From: an uncultured Solimonas sp. | GTDB lineage: Bacteria > Pseudomonadota > Gammaproteobacteria > Nevskiales > Nevskiaceae | Length of the DNA: 50,103 nt | Direction: 5' to 3' | Assembly (NCBI GenBank): GCA_946478985.1 | Contig: CAMLDZ010000011.1 | Span: 1 to 50,103, forward strand | In this document: piece by piece, positions 33,093 through 45,011 of the stretch | How positions within the stretch are numbered: position 1 is the stretch's first letter | Layout: the number at the start of each line of letters is the position of its first letter | Translations under genes and position numbers: made by a program | Notes under the pieces: model-generated | The model's database searches: none | What the model saw: only the letters and a program-made list of their open reading frames with translations | Told to the model about the DNA's origin: nothing

Positions 33093-34154
33093 ATGCAGCT
33101 GGTCGAACTGCGCGCCGACAACCTGCGGCGCTTCGCCAAGCTGCGGATCCGCATCAACAGCCGGATCAGTCTGTTCATCGGTGAAAACGCAGCGGGCAAG
33201 ACCACGCTGCTCGAAGCGGTCTATCTACTGAGCCGCGGACGTTCGTTCCGCGGTCAGTCTCCCCAGGAACTCCAGGGCGCGGCCGGCGAGAGCTGGACCG
33301 TTTTCGGTCGCACCGAGCGCGACCTGTACCAGCAACACGCGATCGGCTTGCAATGGCGCGATAGGCAGTTGTCGGCACGGATCGACGGCAAGCCAGGTGT
33401 CGCCGCGGAGTTGCTGCAACTCACGCCAGTGCAGATCCTCGAACCGAGCCAGCATCGGCTGATTGCCGAGGGGCCCACCTACCGCCGCAGTTTCGTCGAC
33501 TGGGGAGTGTTCCACGTGGAACATTCCTTCATGCCCAGCTGGCGCCGCTACCGGAGGGCCTTGCGGCAACGCAATCAAGCCCTGAGGACGCGGGCCAGCG
33601 ACGCAGAGCTGGCGGTCTGGGAACCGGAGCTGGCCAGCGCCGGTGAGGAACTCCAGGCCCAGCGCCAGTCGCATCTCGAGGCGGTGAAACTCCGGGTTGC
33701 TCCGCGCCTGGAACGTCTGCTGGGTGCGCAATCCTGGGCCTTCGACCTGCAGCCAGGCTGGACGGCCGGGCAGAGCCTCACGGAAGCGCTGAAGCAGGGC
33801 CGGGACCGCGACCGCCGGATGGGCACGACCGTCAGCGGACCGCATCGCGCCGAACTGCGTATCCGCCTGGATGCGCACAGCGCGCGCAGCCGGATCAGTC
33901 GCGGGCAGCAGAAGCTGTTGCTGGCGGCCTTGCTGTTGTCGCAGTGCGAGGAGATCGAGGCGCGAAGCGGCGTCGCACCGATCCTGCTGGTGGACGATTT
34001 CAGCGCCGAGCTGGCGGCGGAGTTCCAGGAACGTCTGTTGCGCGAACTGCAGCAGTACCGGGGTCAGGTATTGATTACCAGCTTCGAAGGGGGAGGCACG
34101 CTGGGAGGTCTGGAAATGTTCCACGTGGAACATGGCGAGGTCCGTGCCGCCTGA
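33093..34154 (+). CDS. recF: DNA replication and repair protein RecF (contains two parS sites)
   Basis: The 353-residue SMC-like ATPase begins MQLVELRADNLRRFAKLRI with Walker A GENAAGKTTLLEAVYLLSRGRSF and, near the C-terminus, the signature ISRGQQKLLLAALLLSQ and Walker B ILLVDDFSAEL. It loads RecA at gaps with RecO and RecR. Two 16-bp parS palindromes lie in the gene and encode the same peptide FHVEH: once in the middle (GVFHVEHSF) and once at the C-terminus (EMFHVEHGEVRAA), which extends past the usual family end. So recF also serves as a centromere-like segment. Confidence 0.97.
   Translation: MQLVELRADNLRRFAKLRIRINSRISLFIGENAAGKTTLLEAVYLLSRGRSFRGQSPQELQGAAGESWTVFGRTERDLYQQHAIGLQWRDRQLSARIDGKPGVAAELLQLTPVQILEPSQHRLIAEGPTYRRSFVDWGVFHVEHSFMPSWRRYRRALRQRNQALRTRASDAELAVWEPELASAGEELQAQRQSHLEAVKLRVAPRLERLLGAQSWAFDLQPGWTAGQSLTEALKQGRDRDRRMGTTVSGPHRAELRIRLDAHSARSRISRGQQKLLLAALLLSQCEEIEARSGVAPILLVDDFSAELAAEFQERLLRELQQYRGQVLITSFEGGGTLGGLEMFHVEHGEVRAA
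33508..33523. promoter_or_regulatory. parS: parS site 1 (ParB-binding centromere)
   Basis: TGTTCCACGTGGAACA is a perfect 16-bp palindrome and matches the parS consensus of pseudomonads and other bacteria. It lies within recF, about 1.7 kb from oriC, where parS sites are expected. ParB would bind here for chromosome segregation; parA and parB are not in this window. Confidence 0.9.
34117..34132. promoter_or_regulatory. parS: parS site 2 (ParB-binding centromere)
   Basis: TGTTCCACGTGGAACA recurs exactly, 609 bp after site 1, near the 3' end of recF. Two identical perfect palindromes this close to oriC exclude chance. Confidence 0.9.
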
Positions 34155-34190
34155 GCCGTGGCGGGGATCGGACGTGGGGCCGCCTATCGG

Positions 34191-34199
34191 TGGTAAAAT
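34191..34199 (+). promoter_or_regulatory. Candidate extended -10 promoter of gyrB
   Basis: TGGTAAAAT fits an extended -10 (TGnTAAAAT) 26 bp before the gyrB ATG. No convincing -35 is seen, which is tolerated by extended -10 promoters. Confidence 0.4.
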
Positions 34200-34213
34200 G
34201 CCGCCTGATCTGA

Positions 34214-36697
<2,484 letters not shown>

Positions 36698-36828
36698 TCC
36701 GCGGCGCGGCGCCCCCCGGTTGTGCGGCCGCCGCGCTCGTCTGCGGCGATACCGGCAGCGGCGCGCTCAGATCACGGCATGGCCACGGTCCATGACAGCC
36801 CGCTTGAGGCCGGCGACGGCGACGCCCT

Positions 36829-37416
36829 TCAAGCCGCGGCGAGCGCCTCGGCTTCGTCCAGATCGAGCCGGACATACGGCTGGCCGTCATGCGGACTGAG
36901 CGGTAGGCGGCGAAGATCGCCCAGTGGAAACACGGCGAGATCGACACCGATGCCGGCGTAATCGAAGCTGGCCAGGGCAATGGCTTGCTCCCGCCCGTTG
37001 GGATAGCGGTAACGCCGCTCGCCTTGCTCGAAATCGACATTCAAATCGAACAGGAAGACGTCCAGGCTCTCGGCCTGATCGGCGAACAAATGCAGCTGCA
37101 AGCGGTGCGCCGGCGTGAAGGCGCCGCTGACGGCGCCGCCGGTCAGCCGCGGCGAAAAAGGTGCGAGCCTGCGCATCAGCTGCGGGGCGATCCGCCGCGC
37201 CCGCGCCAGATGCTCGCGGTACGCGGCGCCGCCGAACAATTGCAGATGCTCCAGCACTGCCGCATGCACGCTGGCGTTGTCCGGCAACGGCGTGCGCGGC
37301 GGCAAGCCCAGACGCTGCAACGCCTTGAGCTTGGCGGCGCGGTAATCGATCAGCAGCTCGTCGCAGACGATCCGCGCCGCTTCGAAGGCGATAGCACTCT
37401 TGCCGCCCGCGTGCAT
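36829..37416 (-). CDS. Unrecognised 195-residue protein downstream of penicillin-binding protein 1A
   Basis: The protein is soluble, Ala/Leu/Arg-rich and has no signal peptide. It starts 9 bp after the mrcA stop, so it is probably translated from the same mRNA. The N-terminal IVCDELLIDYRAAKLKALQRLGLPPRTPLPDNASVHAAVLEHLQLF recalls a group of small proteobacterial proteins with a nucleotidyltransferase-like label, which I cannot confirm. The second half has a regular alternation (LQLHLFADQAESLDVFLFDLNVDFEQGERRYRYPNGREQAIALASFDYAGIGVDLAVFPLGDL) suggesting a beta-rich domain. No catalytic motif is evident. Confidence 0.65.
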   Translation of the reverse strand: MHAGGKSAIAFEAARIVCDELLIDYRAAKLKALQRLGLPPRTPLPDNASVHAAVLEHLQLFGGAAYREHLARARRIAPQLMRRLAPFSPRLTGGAVSGAFTPAHRLQLHLFADQAESLDVFLFDLNVDFEQGERRYRYPNGREQAIALASFDYAGIGVDLAVFPLGDLRRLPLSPHDGQPYVRLDLDEAEALAAA

Positions 37417-37425
37417 CGCGATGCT

Positions 37426-39780
37426 CTAGAACAACTCGTCGAGCTCGGACCGGCCCGGCTCGCCGCGGCCTTCGACGGACTCGGGCTCCGGCACATGATC
37501 CTGCTGCACGGTTTCAAAGATCGCGCGCGGATTGCCGACGCTGGCCAGCTTCCCGCTGCTCGGGTCGATGCGGACCTCGACCAGGCCCGGCGGTCGCGGC
37601 AGGCGCTCCTGCGGCACGTTCTTCAAGGCCGTGCGCATGTAGTCGATCCACACCGGCAACGCTGCGCGGCCGCCGACTTCGCCACGTCCCAGGGGCGTCG
37701 GCTGGTCGAAGCCGACCCAGGTCACCGCCACTTCGTGCTGCTGGAAGCCATTGAACCAGGCATCGGTCTCGTCGTTGGTGGTGCCGGTCTTGCCGGCCAG
37801 GTCGTCGCGGCCCAGCGAAGCGACCTTGGCGGCGGTTCCGCGCACGGTGACGTCGTGCATCATGTCGCTGATCAGCCAGACGATCGGCGCCTCGATCGCG
37901 CGCGCCGCCAGCTCATCCGGCTGCGGCTGCTCGACACGCGTGCCGTCGCCCGGCTCGCGCAGGCGTTGCTCGATGCACTCGCTGCAGGCGCGCTTCGGCT
38001 TGGCCTTGAACAGCACCGTGCCGGCGGCGTCGCGGACCTCGCTGATGAAATACGGATCGACGACGAAACCGCCGTTGGCGATCGTCGCGTAGGCGCGCGC
38101 CATCTCCAGCGGCGTGAACACGGCGCTGCCCAGCGCCATCGTCAGATCGTTCGGCAGGCGGTCCGCCGGCAGCCCGAAACGCGGAATGAACTTGCGCGCG
38201 TAGTCGAGGCCGATCGACTGCAGCAGGCGGATCGACACCAGATTGCGCGACTGCACCAGGGCCTCGCGCAGGCGCATCGGTCCCTGCAGGTCGCCGCCAT
38301 AGTTCTCCGGTCGCCACGACGAGGCCAGCGTCGGATCGTCGAATACCACCGGTGCATCCAGGAACACCGAGGCCGGGGTGAAGCCATAGGCCAGCGCCGC
38401 CGAATACAGGAAGGGCTTGAAGCCCGAACCCGCCTGGCGCCGCGCCTGGGTGACGCGATTGAAACGGTTGGCGAAGAACTCGAAACCGCCGACCAGCGCG
38501 GTGATGCCGCCATCGGCCGGATCCAGCGCCACCAGCGCGCCCTGCACGGCCGGCACCTCGGCGAGGCGCCAGCCCTTGGCGGTCTTGCGGATGCGCAGGA
38601 TGTCGCCCGGCGCCGGCGCCTTTTTGGCGAGATTGGCCCAGGCGAACGCGTCCTTGTCGAGCGTGACCAAACCGTCGCGCGTCAGCAGCCTGAGCTGCTC
38701 GGGGGCGTAGCTGACGACGGCGGCGGCATGCAGATCGGCCACCGGGGGCAAGGCATCCAGCGCATGGCCGATCTGGCCGTGGCCGCCATCGCTGAGCAAC
38801 TCGGCCGGCAGCCGCGCTTCGGGGCCGCGCCAGCCGTGGCGCTCGTCGTAGTCGAGCAGCGCGCCGCGCAGCGCCGCATTGGCCGCCAGCTGCTTGCCGG
38901 CGTCGATCGTCGTCACCACCGTAAGGCCGCGCGTATAGGCTTCGTCGCCGTACTGGGCAACCATCTCGGCACGCACCATCTCGGCGACGTACTGGGCGTC
39001 GACGTCAACCTTGGCGCGGTACGGCTGCACCGTCACCGGCTCGGCGCGCGCCGCCTCGTAGTCCAGCGCCGAGATATAGCCCAGCTGCTGCATGCGACGC
39101 AGCACATAGTCGCGGCGTTCACGGGCGCGGTCCGGATTGCTGACCGGGTTGTCGCGCGACGGCGCCTTGGGCAGGCCGGCGATCACCGCGGTTTCCGACA
39201 GGCTCAGCTCGCGCAGGTCCTTGCCGAAGTAGACCAGCGCCGCCGCGCCGACGCCGTAGGCGCGTTCGCCGAGGAAGATCTTGTTGAGATAGAGCTCCAG
39301 GATCTCCTTCTTCGACAACTCCTCCTCGATTTTCAGCGCCAGCAGGATCTCGCGGAACTTGCGCGTGAAGGTGCGCTCGCTCGACAGGAAGACGTTGCGC
39401 GCCAGCTGCATGGTGATGGTGCTGCCGCCCTGCGCGCGTTCGCCGGTCGCGGCCAGCTTGACGGCGGCGCGCAGCAGGCCTTGCAGGTCGACGCCGGCAT
39501 GCGTGAAGAAGCGGTCGTCCTCGGCCGCCAGGAAGGCGTTGATGAGGTGCTGCGGCATCTCGTCGTAGCGCAGCAGCGCCCGGCGCTCGGCACCGAATTC
39601 GCCGATCAGCTTGTCGTCGCGGCTGAAGACGCGCAGCGGCACCGCCAGCTGCAGCTGGCGCAGCTCTGCCACCGAGGGCAGATCGCGGCTCAATGTTTGC
39701 ACCGCGACCAGGCCGGCGACGCTGCCGGCCGCCACCAGAACCAGCAGGCCCAGGGCCAGCGTGTAGAGAAAGCGTTTCAT
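37426..39780 (-). CDS. mrcA: Penicillin-binding protein 1A (bifunctional transglycosylase/transpeptidase)
   Basis: The 784-residue protein has an N-terminal membrane anchor (MKRFLYTLALGLLVLVAAGSVAGLV), a GT51 transglycosylase domain (AEDDRFFTHAGVD with the catalytic Glu; QGGSTITMQLARNVFL; SKKEILELYLNKIFLGERAYGV) and a transpeptidase domain with SGFK (SxxK), SRN (SxN) and KTG in LAGKTGTTNDETDAWF. It polymerises and crosslinks peptidoglycan in the periplasm. The ATG at 39780 fits the anchor; an open frame continuing upstream is antisense to pilM and not real. Divergent from pilMNOPQ, as in other gammaproteobacteria. Confidence 0.97.
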   Translation of the reverse strand: MKRFLYTLALGLLVLVAAGSVAGLVAVQTLSRDLPSVAELRQLQLAVPLRVFSRDDKLIGEFGAERRALLRYDEMPQHLINAFLAAEDDRFFTHAGVDLQGLLRAAVKLAATGERAQGGSTITMQLARNVFLSSERTFTRKFREILLALKIEEELSKKEILELYLNKIFLGERAYGVGAAALVYFGKDLRELSLSETAVIAGLPKAPSRDNPVSNPDRARERRDYVLRRMQQLGYISALDYEAARAEPVTVQPYRAKVDVDAQYVAEMVRAEMVAQYGDEAYTRGLTVVTTIDAGKQLAANAALRGALLDYDERHGWRGPEARLPAELLSDGGHGQIGHALDALPPVADLHAAAVVSYAPEQLRLLTRDGLVTLDKDAFAWANLAKKAPAPGDILRIRKTAKGWRLAEVPAVQGALVALDPADGGITALVGGFEFFANRFNRVTQARRQAGSGFKPFLYSAALAYGFTPASVFLDAPVVFDDPTLASSWRPENYGGDLQGPMRLREALVQSRNLVSIRLLQSIGLDYARKFIPRFGLPADRLPNDLTMALGSAVFTPLEMARAYATIANGGFVVDPYFISEVRDAAGTVLFKAKPKRACSECIEQRLREPGDGTRVEQPQPDELAARAIEAPIVWLISDMMHDVTVRGTAAKVASLGRDDLAGKTGTTNDETDAWFNGFQQHEVAVTWVGFDQPTPLGRGEVGGRAALPVWIDYMRTALKNVPQERLPRPPGLVEVRIDPSSGKLASVGNPRAIFETVQQDHVPEPESVEGRGEPGRSELDELF

Positions 39781-39960
39781 GATGACGATGTTCTGCCCTT
39801 GGGCGGTCCATCCGAGCCGCTGGACGGAAAGCGGAGGACCGGCCGGATGTTTTGTTCGCTTTTCAGTGGCTTGCCGTCGTAAATTGGCGAGGCTGAGAAG
39901 GAGCTTTGAGCTATAGTACGAGGCCGGATACGAAAGTCTTTCGATCCTGCCGGGGAATGT

Positions 39961-39980
39961 CAACGCGGGGCAACGCGGGG
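39961..39980 (+). repeat. 10-bp tandem duplication in the pilM leader
   Basis: CAACGCGGGG occurs twice in direct succession, 14 bp before the pilM ATG. It occupies the place of the ribosome-binding region and may affect translation start. Confidence 0.6.
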
Positions 39981-39993
39981 CGGTGCAAGACAC

Positions 39994-41082
39994 ATGGCGA
40001 TTACGACATCGCTGTTCGGCGGCGGGGATCAACAGCTGATCGGCCTGGATATCAGCTCGACGGCGGTCAAGCTCATCGAGCTGAGCCGCAAGGGCGAGCA
40101 GTTCCATGTCGAGGCTTATGCCGTCGAGCCCTTGCCGAATGGCGCGGTGGTCGACAAGCAGGTCATGGATCCGCAACAGGTCGCGGAAGCCATCGCGCGG
40201 GCAGTGCAGAAATCCGGCTCGCGCACGCGCCAGGCTGCGGTGGCCGTCGCCGGCGCCTCGGTCATCTCCAAGATCATCGAGATGCCGGCCTCGCTGACCG
40301 AGGACGAGCTCGAAGAGCAGATCCGCGCCGAAGCCGACCAATACATTCCCTACCCGATCGACGAGGTCAATCTCGACTTCGAGGTGATCGGCGGCAACGC
40401 CAAGAATCCGGAGATGGTCGATGTGCTGCTGGCGGCCTGCCGCAAGGAGCAGGTCGACCATCGCTGTGCGGCGCTGGAACTGGCCGGCCTGCAGCCCAAG
40501 GTCGTCGACATTGAGACGTATGCGCTGGAGAACGCCAGCCAGTTTCTGCGCCATCAGATGCCCGATGGCGGCCAGGGGCGCACCATCGCGCTGGTCGACA
40601 TCGGTGCCAACAACACCCTGGTGGTGATCTTTCACGACGGCCAGACCGTCTACAACCGCGATCAGGCCTTCGGCGGCCGCCAGCTGATCGAGGAAATCAT
40701 GCGCCAGCACGGCCTGAGCCATGACGAAGCACTGGAAGGCCTGCGCAGGCCGGCGGCGGACAGCGGCATCGCCCCGGAATTGCTGCAGTCGTTCGCTGCC
40801 GACGTGGCGATGCAGATCGACCGCTCGCTGCAGTTCTTCTTCTCGTCGATGACGCACTACAGCAGCATCGACCAGATCATCCTCGCCGGCGGCTGCGCGC
40901 AGCTGCCTTTGCTCGATGCGCAAATCCAGGAGCGTCTGCAGATCGCCACCGTCGTCGCGCAGCCGCTGGCGCGGATGAGCGTCGCCGCGCGCGCCAAGCC
41001 GGCGGCGCTGGCGCGTGACGAGGCAAGCTTGCTGATCGCCAGCGGCCTGGCCTGGCGCGCCTTCGACGAGCCGCGGCCCTGA
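39994..41082 (+). CDS. pilM: Type IV pilus assembly protein PilM
   Basis: The 362-residue actin-like protein begins FGGGDQQLIGLDISSTAVKLIELSR (phosphate-1 motif DIS-TAVK) and has IALVDIGANNTLVVIFHDG (phosphate-2) and ILAGGCAQLPLLDAQIQERL (adenosine site). PilM sits on the cytoplasmic side and binds the short N-terminal tail of PilN, connecting it to the pilus motor. It is first of the pilMNOPQ operon, and the intergenic distance to pilN is 7 bp. The divergent region to mrcA (213 bp) should hold its promoter. Confidence 0.97.
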   Translation: MAITTSLFGGGDQQLIGLDISSTAVKLIELSRKGEQFHVEAYAVEPLPNGAVVDKQVMDPQQVAEAIARAVQKSGSRTRQAAVAVAGASVISKIIEMPASLTEDELEEQIRAEADQYIPYPIDEVNLDFEVIGGNAKNPEMVDVLLAACRKEQVDHRCAALELAGLQPKVVDIETYALENASQFLRHQMPDGGQGRTIALVDIGANNTLVVIFHDGQTVYNRDQAFGGRQLIEEIMRQHGLSHDEALEGLRRPAADSGIAPELLQSFAADVAMQIDRSLQFFFSSMTHYSSIDQIILAGGCAQLPLLDAQIQERLQIATVVAQPLARMSVAARAKPAALARDEASLLIASGLAWRAFDEPRP

Positions 41083-41089
41083 CAGCGCC

Positions 41090-41677
41090 ATGACCACCCG
41101 GATCAATCTGCTCGACTGGCGCAGCGCCCGCCGCGAGCGACGCAAGAAACAGTTTGCCACCCTGATGGGGCTCGGCGTGGCCGGCGGCGTCCTGGCGGCG
41201 CTGCTGGCCTATCTGATCGTTGCCGGCGCGCTGGAGCGCCAGCAGCAGCGCAATGAGCTGCTGCGCGCGGAGATCCGCGAGATGGATCAGAAGATCAAGG
41301 AGATCCAGGAGCTGGAGAAGGTCAGGAACAACCTGCTGGCGCGCATGCAGGTGATCGAGGAACTGCAGGCCAACCGCTCGGCCACCGTGCACTTCTTCGA
41401 CGAGCTGCTCAACACCCTGCCGGAAGGCGTCAATCTGACCTCGCTCAAGGAACAGGGCAGCAAGGTGACGATCGAGGGGCTGGCCGATTCCAACGGTCGC
41501 ATCTCGACCTACATGAAGAACCTCGACGCCTCCGAGTGGCTGGCCGATCCGCGTCTGGTGGTCATCAAGAGCAACGACAAGAACCGCGCCCGCAAGTCCG
41601 AATTCACGCTGAGCGTCACCGCGCTCAACCGCCCGGACCAGAAGCAGGAGGCCGCGCAGCCCGAGGTGTCGGAATGA
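41090..41677 (+). CDS. pilN: Type IV pilus inner membrane protein PilN
   Basis: The 195-residue protein starts MTTRINLLDWRSARRERRKKQF, the conserved PilM-binding tail (INLLxWR), followed by one transmembrane helix (about residues 25-48), a coiled coil and a periplasmic ferredoxin-like domain. It forms a heterodimer with PilO. The stop overlaps the pilO start (ATGA), so pilN and pilO are probably translated in equal amounts. Confidence 0.97.
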   Translation: MTTRINLLDWRSARRERRKKQFATLMGLGVAGGVLAALLAYLIVAGALERQQQRNELLRAEIREMDQKIKEIQELEKVRNNLLARMQVIEELQANRSATVHFFDELLNTLPEGVNLTSLKEQGSKVTIEGLADSNGRISTYMKNLDASEWLADPRLVVIKSNDKNRARKSEFTLSVTALNRPDQKQEAAQPEVSE

Positions 41678-42327
41678 CGCCGCAGGAGATCGTCCGCCAG
41701 CTGCAGCTGCTCGACAGCAACAATCCGGGCAGCTGGCCGGCCTGGGTGCGGCGCTCGGCGGCGGTGCTGGCCGGCCTGTTCATCCTGGCGCTGGCCCTGT
41801 GGTTCCTGATCAAGCCGCTGCACGAGGAGCTGGAAGGCGCGCGCCAGCAGGAAATCAGCCTGCGCGGCGAGTTCGAGACCAAGCAGAAGAAGGTGGCTGG
41901 CCTGGACGCCTATCGCGAGCAGCTGGCCGAGATGGAGCGCTCGTTCGGTGCGATGCTCAAGCAGCTGCCGAGCAAGGCGGAAGTGGCCAATCTGCTCAAC
42001 GACATCTCGCAGACGCGCGTCGCCAGCAGCCTGGAGGAGGAGCTGTTCCAGCCACAGGCGGAGATCCCCAAGGAGTTCTACGCCGAGATTCCCAACCGCA
42101 TCGTCGTCACCGGCAATTTCCATGAAATGGGCGGCTTCATCAGCGGTGTCGCCGCGCTGCCGCGCATCGTCACCATCGAGGATGTCGAACTCAAGCCCAG
42201 CGGCAAGGCGGGCAGCGGCAATACCCTGCTGCGGATGACGGCGGTCGCCAAGACCTATCGCTACCTGGACGACGAGGAGATCGCCGCCCGGGAGCCTGCG
42301 AAGAACAAGAAGAAGAAGAAGAAATGA
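41674..42327 (+). CDS. pilO: Type IV pilus inner membrane protein PilO
   Basis: The 217-residue protein has a short cytoplasmic N-terminus (MTPQEIVRQLQLLDSNNPGSWPAW), a transmembrane helix (about residues 28-46), a coiled coil and a periplasmic domain containing FYAEIPNRIVVTGNFHEMGGFISGVAALPRIVTIED, typical of PilO. The C-terminal tail is a lysine run (EPAKNKKKKKK). It partners PilN and PilP in the alignment complex. It overlaps pilN (ATGA) and pilP (ATGA). Confidence 0.97.
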   Translation: MTPQEIVRQLQLLDSNNPGSWPAWVRRSAAVLAGLFILALALWFLIKPLHEELEGARQQEISLRGEFETKQKKVAGLDAYREQLAEMERSFGAMLKQLPSKAEVANLLNDISQTRVASSLEEELFQPQAEIPKEFYAEIPNRIVVTGNFHEMGGFISGVAALPRIVTIEDVELKPSGKAGSGNTLLRMTAVAKTYRYLDDEEIAAREPAKNKKKKKK

Positions 42328-42845
42328 GGCGCCCGACCGGCATCCAGCGTTGCGTGCCGTGGCTGCTGTCTGCCGCCTTGCTGGGCGGCTGCGGCGGCGG
42401 CGATGCCGACCTTCGCCAGTACATCGCCGAGGTCAAGGCGCGCAAGTCCAGGGACATCGAGCCGATGCCGCAGGTCAAGACGTATCAGCCGTTCGAGTAC
42501 CTCGCCGACGGCCGTCGCGATCCCTTCGTGCTGGTCGAGCCGGCGGCGCTGAGCATGCCAAGCGCCGGACCGCGGCCGGACCTGCATCGCAATCGCGAGC
42601 CGCTGGAGGAGTATCCGCTCGACGCACTGCGCATGATCGGCACCATTGCCACCGGCGCCCGCACCTTCGCGCTGATCAAGGCGCCGGACGGTGTGGTTCA
42701 CCGTGTCACGCTGAAGGACCATCTGGGCCAGAACTACGGCCAGATCGTCCGCATCAGCGAGTCGGAAATCAGTTTGCTTGAACTCGTGCCTGATGGCTTC
42801 GGCGGCTGGATGCAAAGGCCTGCCAGCGTCGCGCTGAGCCAATAG
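42324..42845 (+). CDS. pilP: Type IV pilus lipoprotein PilP
   Basis: The 173-residue protein has a lipoprotein signal (LLSAALLGGCGGG) and the PilP beta domain: PFEYLADGRRDPFVLVEP, then LEEYPLDALRMIGTIATGARTFALIKAPDGVVHRVTLKDHLGQNYGQIVRISESEISLLELV. PilP connects the PilNO dimer to the secretin PilQ. It overlaps the end of pilO and lies 8 bp before pilQ. Confidence 0.97.
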   Translation: MRRPTGIQRCVPWLLSAALLGGCGGGDADLRQYIAEVKARKSRDIEPMPQVKTYQPFEYLADGRRDPFVLVEPAALSMPSAGPRPDLHRNREPLEEYPLDALRMIGTIATGARTFALIKAPDGVVHRVTLKDHLGQNYGQIVRISESEISLLELVPDGFGGWMQRPASVALSQ

Positions 42846-42853
42846 GAGTTCGC

Positions 42854-44941
42854 ATGTCCGTGCACCGCACTGCCAGCTGGTCAAAACGTATCGTCGGTTC
42901 CTTGTTGCTGCTGCTGGCCGGCGCCGGCCAGGCGCAGGATGGCCGCGTGCTGCAGCAGATCGACTTCACCGCGCAGCGCGGCGACGGCGGGCTGCTGACG
43001 CTGAGCCTGTCGGCGCCGGCGCCGCAGCCGAGCGCCTTCGCGATCGACGAACCGGCGCGGATCTCGATCGACCTGCCGGACACCGGCGTGGCGATGGCGG
43101 AGCGCTATCGCCGCATCGGCGGCGCCAATATCAAGGGCGTCGCCACGGTGGCGGCGCCGGGCCGCACGCGCGTCGTCATCGAGCTGGCGCATGCGGCGTC
43201 GTACCAGCTGAGCAGCGAGGGCAACCAGGTCTTCGTGCAGATCGCCGGCACGCCGGCCGCCGCGGCCAGTGCCGCCGGCAGCGACAGTGGCACCGCGCCG
43301 GCATCGCGCCCGGCGGCGACGATCAGCAATGTCGATTTCCGCCGCGGCGAGCAGGGCGAAGGCCGTGTCGTCGTCGCCCTCAGCGATCCGCGCACGGTGG
43401 TGGATGTCCGCAACGAGGCCGGCAGCATCGTCGCGCTGTTCAAGAACACGCAGCTGCCCGCCGCGCTGGCCCGCCGCCTCGACGTGCTGGATTTCGCCAC
43501 GCCGGTGAAGTACGTCGACATTGCCAGCGTCGGCGCCGACAGCCGCATCACGGTGACGCCGGGCGCCGGCGCAAGCTTCGACCAGTCCGCCTACCAGGCC
43601 GGCGAGCAGTTCACGATCGAGCTGCAGCCGCTGAGCAAGGAAAAGGCCGAGGAGCGCCGCCGCGCCGAGCCGCAGTACAAGGGTGAGCGCATCTCGCTGT
43701 CGTTCCAGAACATCGACATCCGTGCGCTGCTGCAGATCATCGCCGACGTCGCCGGCACCAACGTCGTGGTCAGCGACAGCGTCAAGGGCGACATCGCCAT
43801 GCGCCTGCAGAACGTGCCCTGGGACCAGGCGCTGGACATCATCCTGCGCAGCAAGGGTCTGGGCATGCGCCAGCAGGGCAATGTGATGATGGTGGCGCCG
43901 ATCGACGAGCTCGCGCAGCGCGAGAAGGCCGAGCTGGAAGCGCAGCGGCAGAAGGTGGAGCTGGCACCGCTGCGTTCGGAGATCATCCAGGTCAACTACG
44001 CCAAGGCCACCGACATCAAGGGTCTGCTCGGCAGCGACAAGACCTCGCTGCTGACCGAGCGCGGCCGAGTCAGCGTCGATGAGCGCACCAACACCCTGCT
44101 GGTGCTGGAGACCGCCGAGAAGATCGAGGAGATCCGCAACCTCGTCGGCCGCCTCGACATTCCGGTGCGGCAGGTGCTCATCGAGTCGCGCATCGTCATC
44201 GCCAACGAGGACTTCGCGCGGCAGATCGGCACGCGCTTCGGCGTCAGCACGATCGGCTCAGCCGGCAATACGCGGATCGGCCAGAGCGGCACCAACACCG
44301 GCTCGCGCGACGTGCTGGCCGGCGCCACGCCGACGCTGGCCGATTCCTACATCGTCAATCTGCCGACCTCGGCCGCCGCGCCGGGCATCGCCTGGACCGT
44401 GCTGGGCGGCGATTTCCAGATCGATCTCGAGCTGCAGGCCCTGCAGACCGAAGGCCGTGGCGAGGTGATCTCGACCCCGCGCGTGGTTACTGCCAACGGC
44501 AAACAGGCGCTGATCGAACAGGGCCGCGAAATTCCCTATCAGACCTCCAGCGGCAATAACGGCACCAACACGCAGTTCAAGAAGGCGGTGCTGTCGTTGA
44601 CCGTGTCGCCGCAGATCACGCCGGACAACCGCGTAATCATGGATCTCAACGTCACCAACGACAGCCAGGGCGCCAATGTCACCACCGCCGGCGGCACGGC
44701 ACCGGCGATCGATACGCGACGCCTCGACACGCAGGTGCTGATCAAGAGCGGCGAAACCGTAGTGCTCGGCGGCGTGTTCCAGCGCGAGACCACCAACTCG
44801 GCGTCCAAGGTGCCGTTGCTCGGCGATATCCCGCTGCTCGGGGCACTGTTCCGCAACAACGAGAAGTCCGACGTCAAGCGTGAGCTGCTGATTTTTGTCA
44901 CGCCCAAGGTGCTGCAGGAAGGTCTGGCAGTGAATCCGTAG
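42854..44941 (+). CDS. pilQ: Type IV pilus secretin PilQ
   Basis: The 695-residue protein has a signal peptide (ending AGAGQAQ), two N-terminal AMIN domains (about 30-130 and 155-260) that bind peptidoglycan, N0 and N1 domains ([70 protein letters not shown]) and the secretin barrel ([61 protein letters not shown]). It forms the outer membrane pore for the pilus. Length fits Pseudomonas PilQ (714). It is the last gene of pilMNOPQ, followed by aroK. Confidence 0.98.
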   Translation: MSVHRTASWSKRIVGSLLLLLAGAGQAQDGRVLQQIDFTAQRGDGGLLTLSLSAPAPQPSAFAIDEPARISIDLPDTGVAMAERYRRIGGANIKGVATVAAPGRTRVVIELAHAASYQLSSEGNQVFVQIAGTPAAAASAAGSDSGTAPASRPAATISNVDFRRGEQGEGRVVVALSDPRTVVDVRNEAGSIVALFKNTQLPAALARRLDVLDFATPVKYVDIASVGADSRITVTPGAGASFDQSAYQAGEQFTIELQPLSKEKAEERRRAEPQYKGERISLSFQNIDIRALLQIIADVAGTNVVVSDSVKGDIAMRLQNVPWDQALDIILRSKGLGMRQQGNVMMVAPIDELAQREKAELEAQRQKVELAPLRSEIIQVNYAKATDIKGLLGSDKTSLLTERGRVSVDERTNTLLVLETAEKIEEIRNLVGRLDIPVRQVLIESRIVIANEDFARQIGTRFGVSTIGSAGNTRIGQSGTNTGSRDVLAGATPTLADSYIVNLPTSAAAPGIAWTVLGGDFQIDLELQALQTEGRGEVISTPRVVTANGKQALIEQGREIPYQTSSGNNGTNTQFKKAVLSLTVSPQITPDNRVIMDLNVTNDSQGANVTTAGGTAPAIDTRRLDTQVLIKSGETVVLGGVFQRETTNSASKVPLLGDIPLLGALFRNNEKSDVKRELLIFVTPKVLQEGLAVNP

Positions 44942-45011
44942 CAAGGAAGATCCCGCTGCACGCGGGACCGGTACCGGACGCCACGGGGGTGGCGCGGGGA
45001 GCGAAGCGGTG

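Noticed and set aside
39781..41160. N-terminal extension of penicillin-binding protein 1A by 460 codons
   Set aside because: The extension is antisense to pilM, and the normal membrane anchor begins at 39780.
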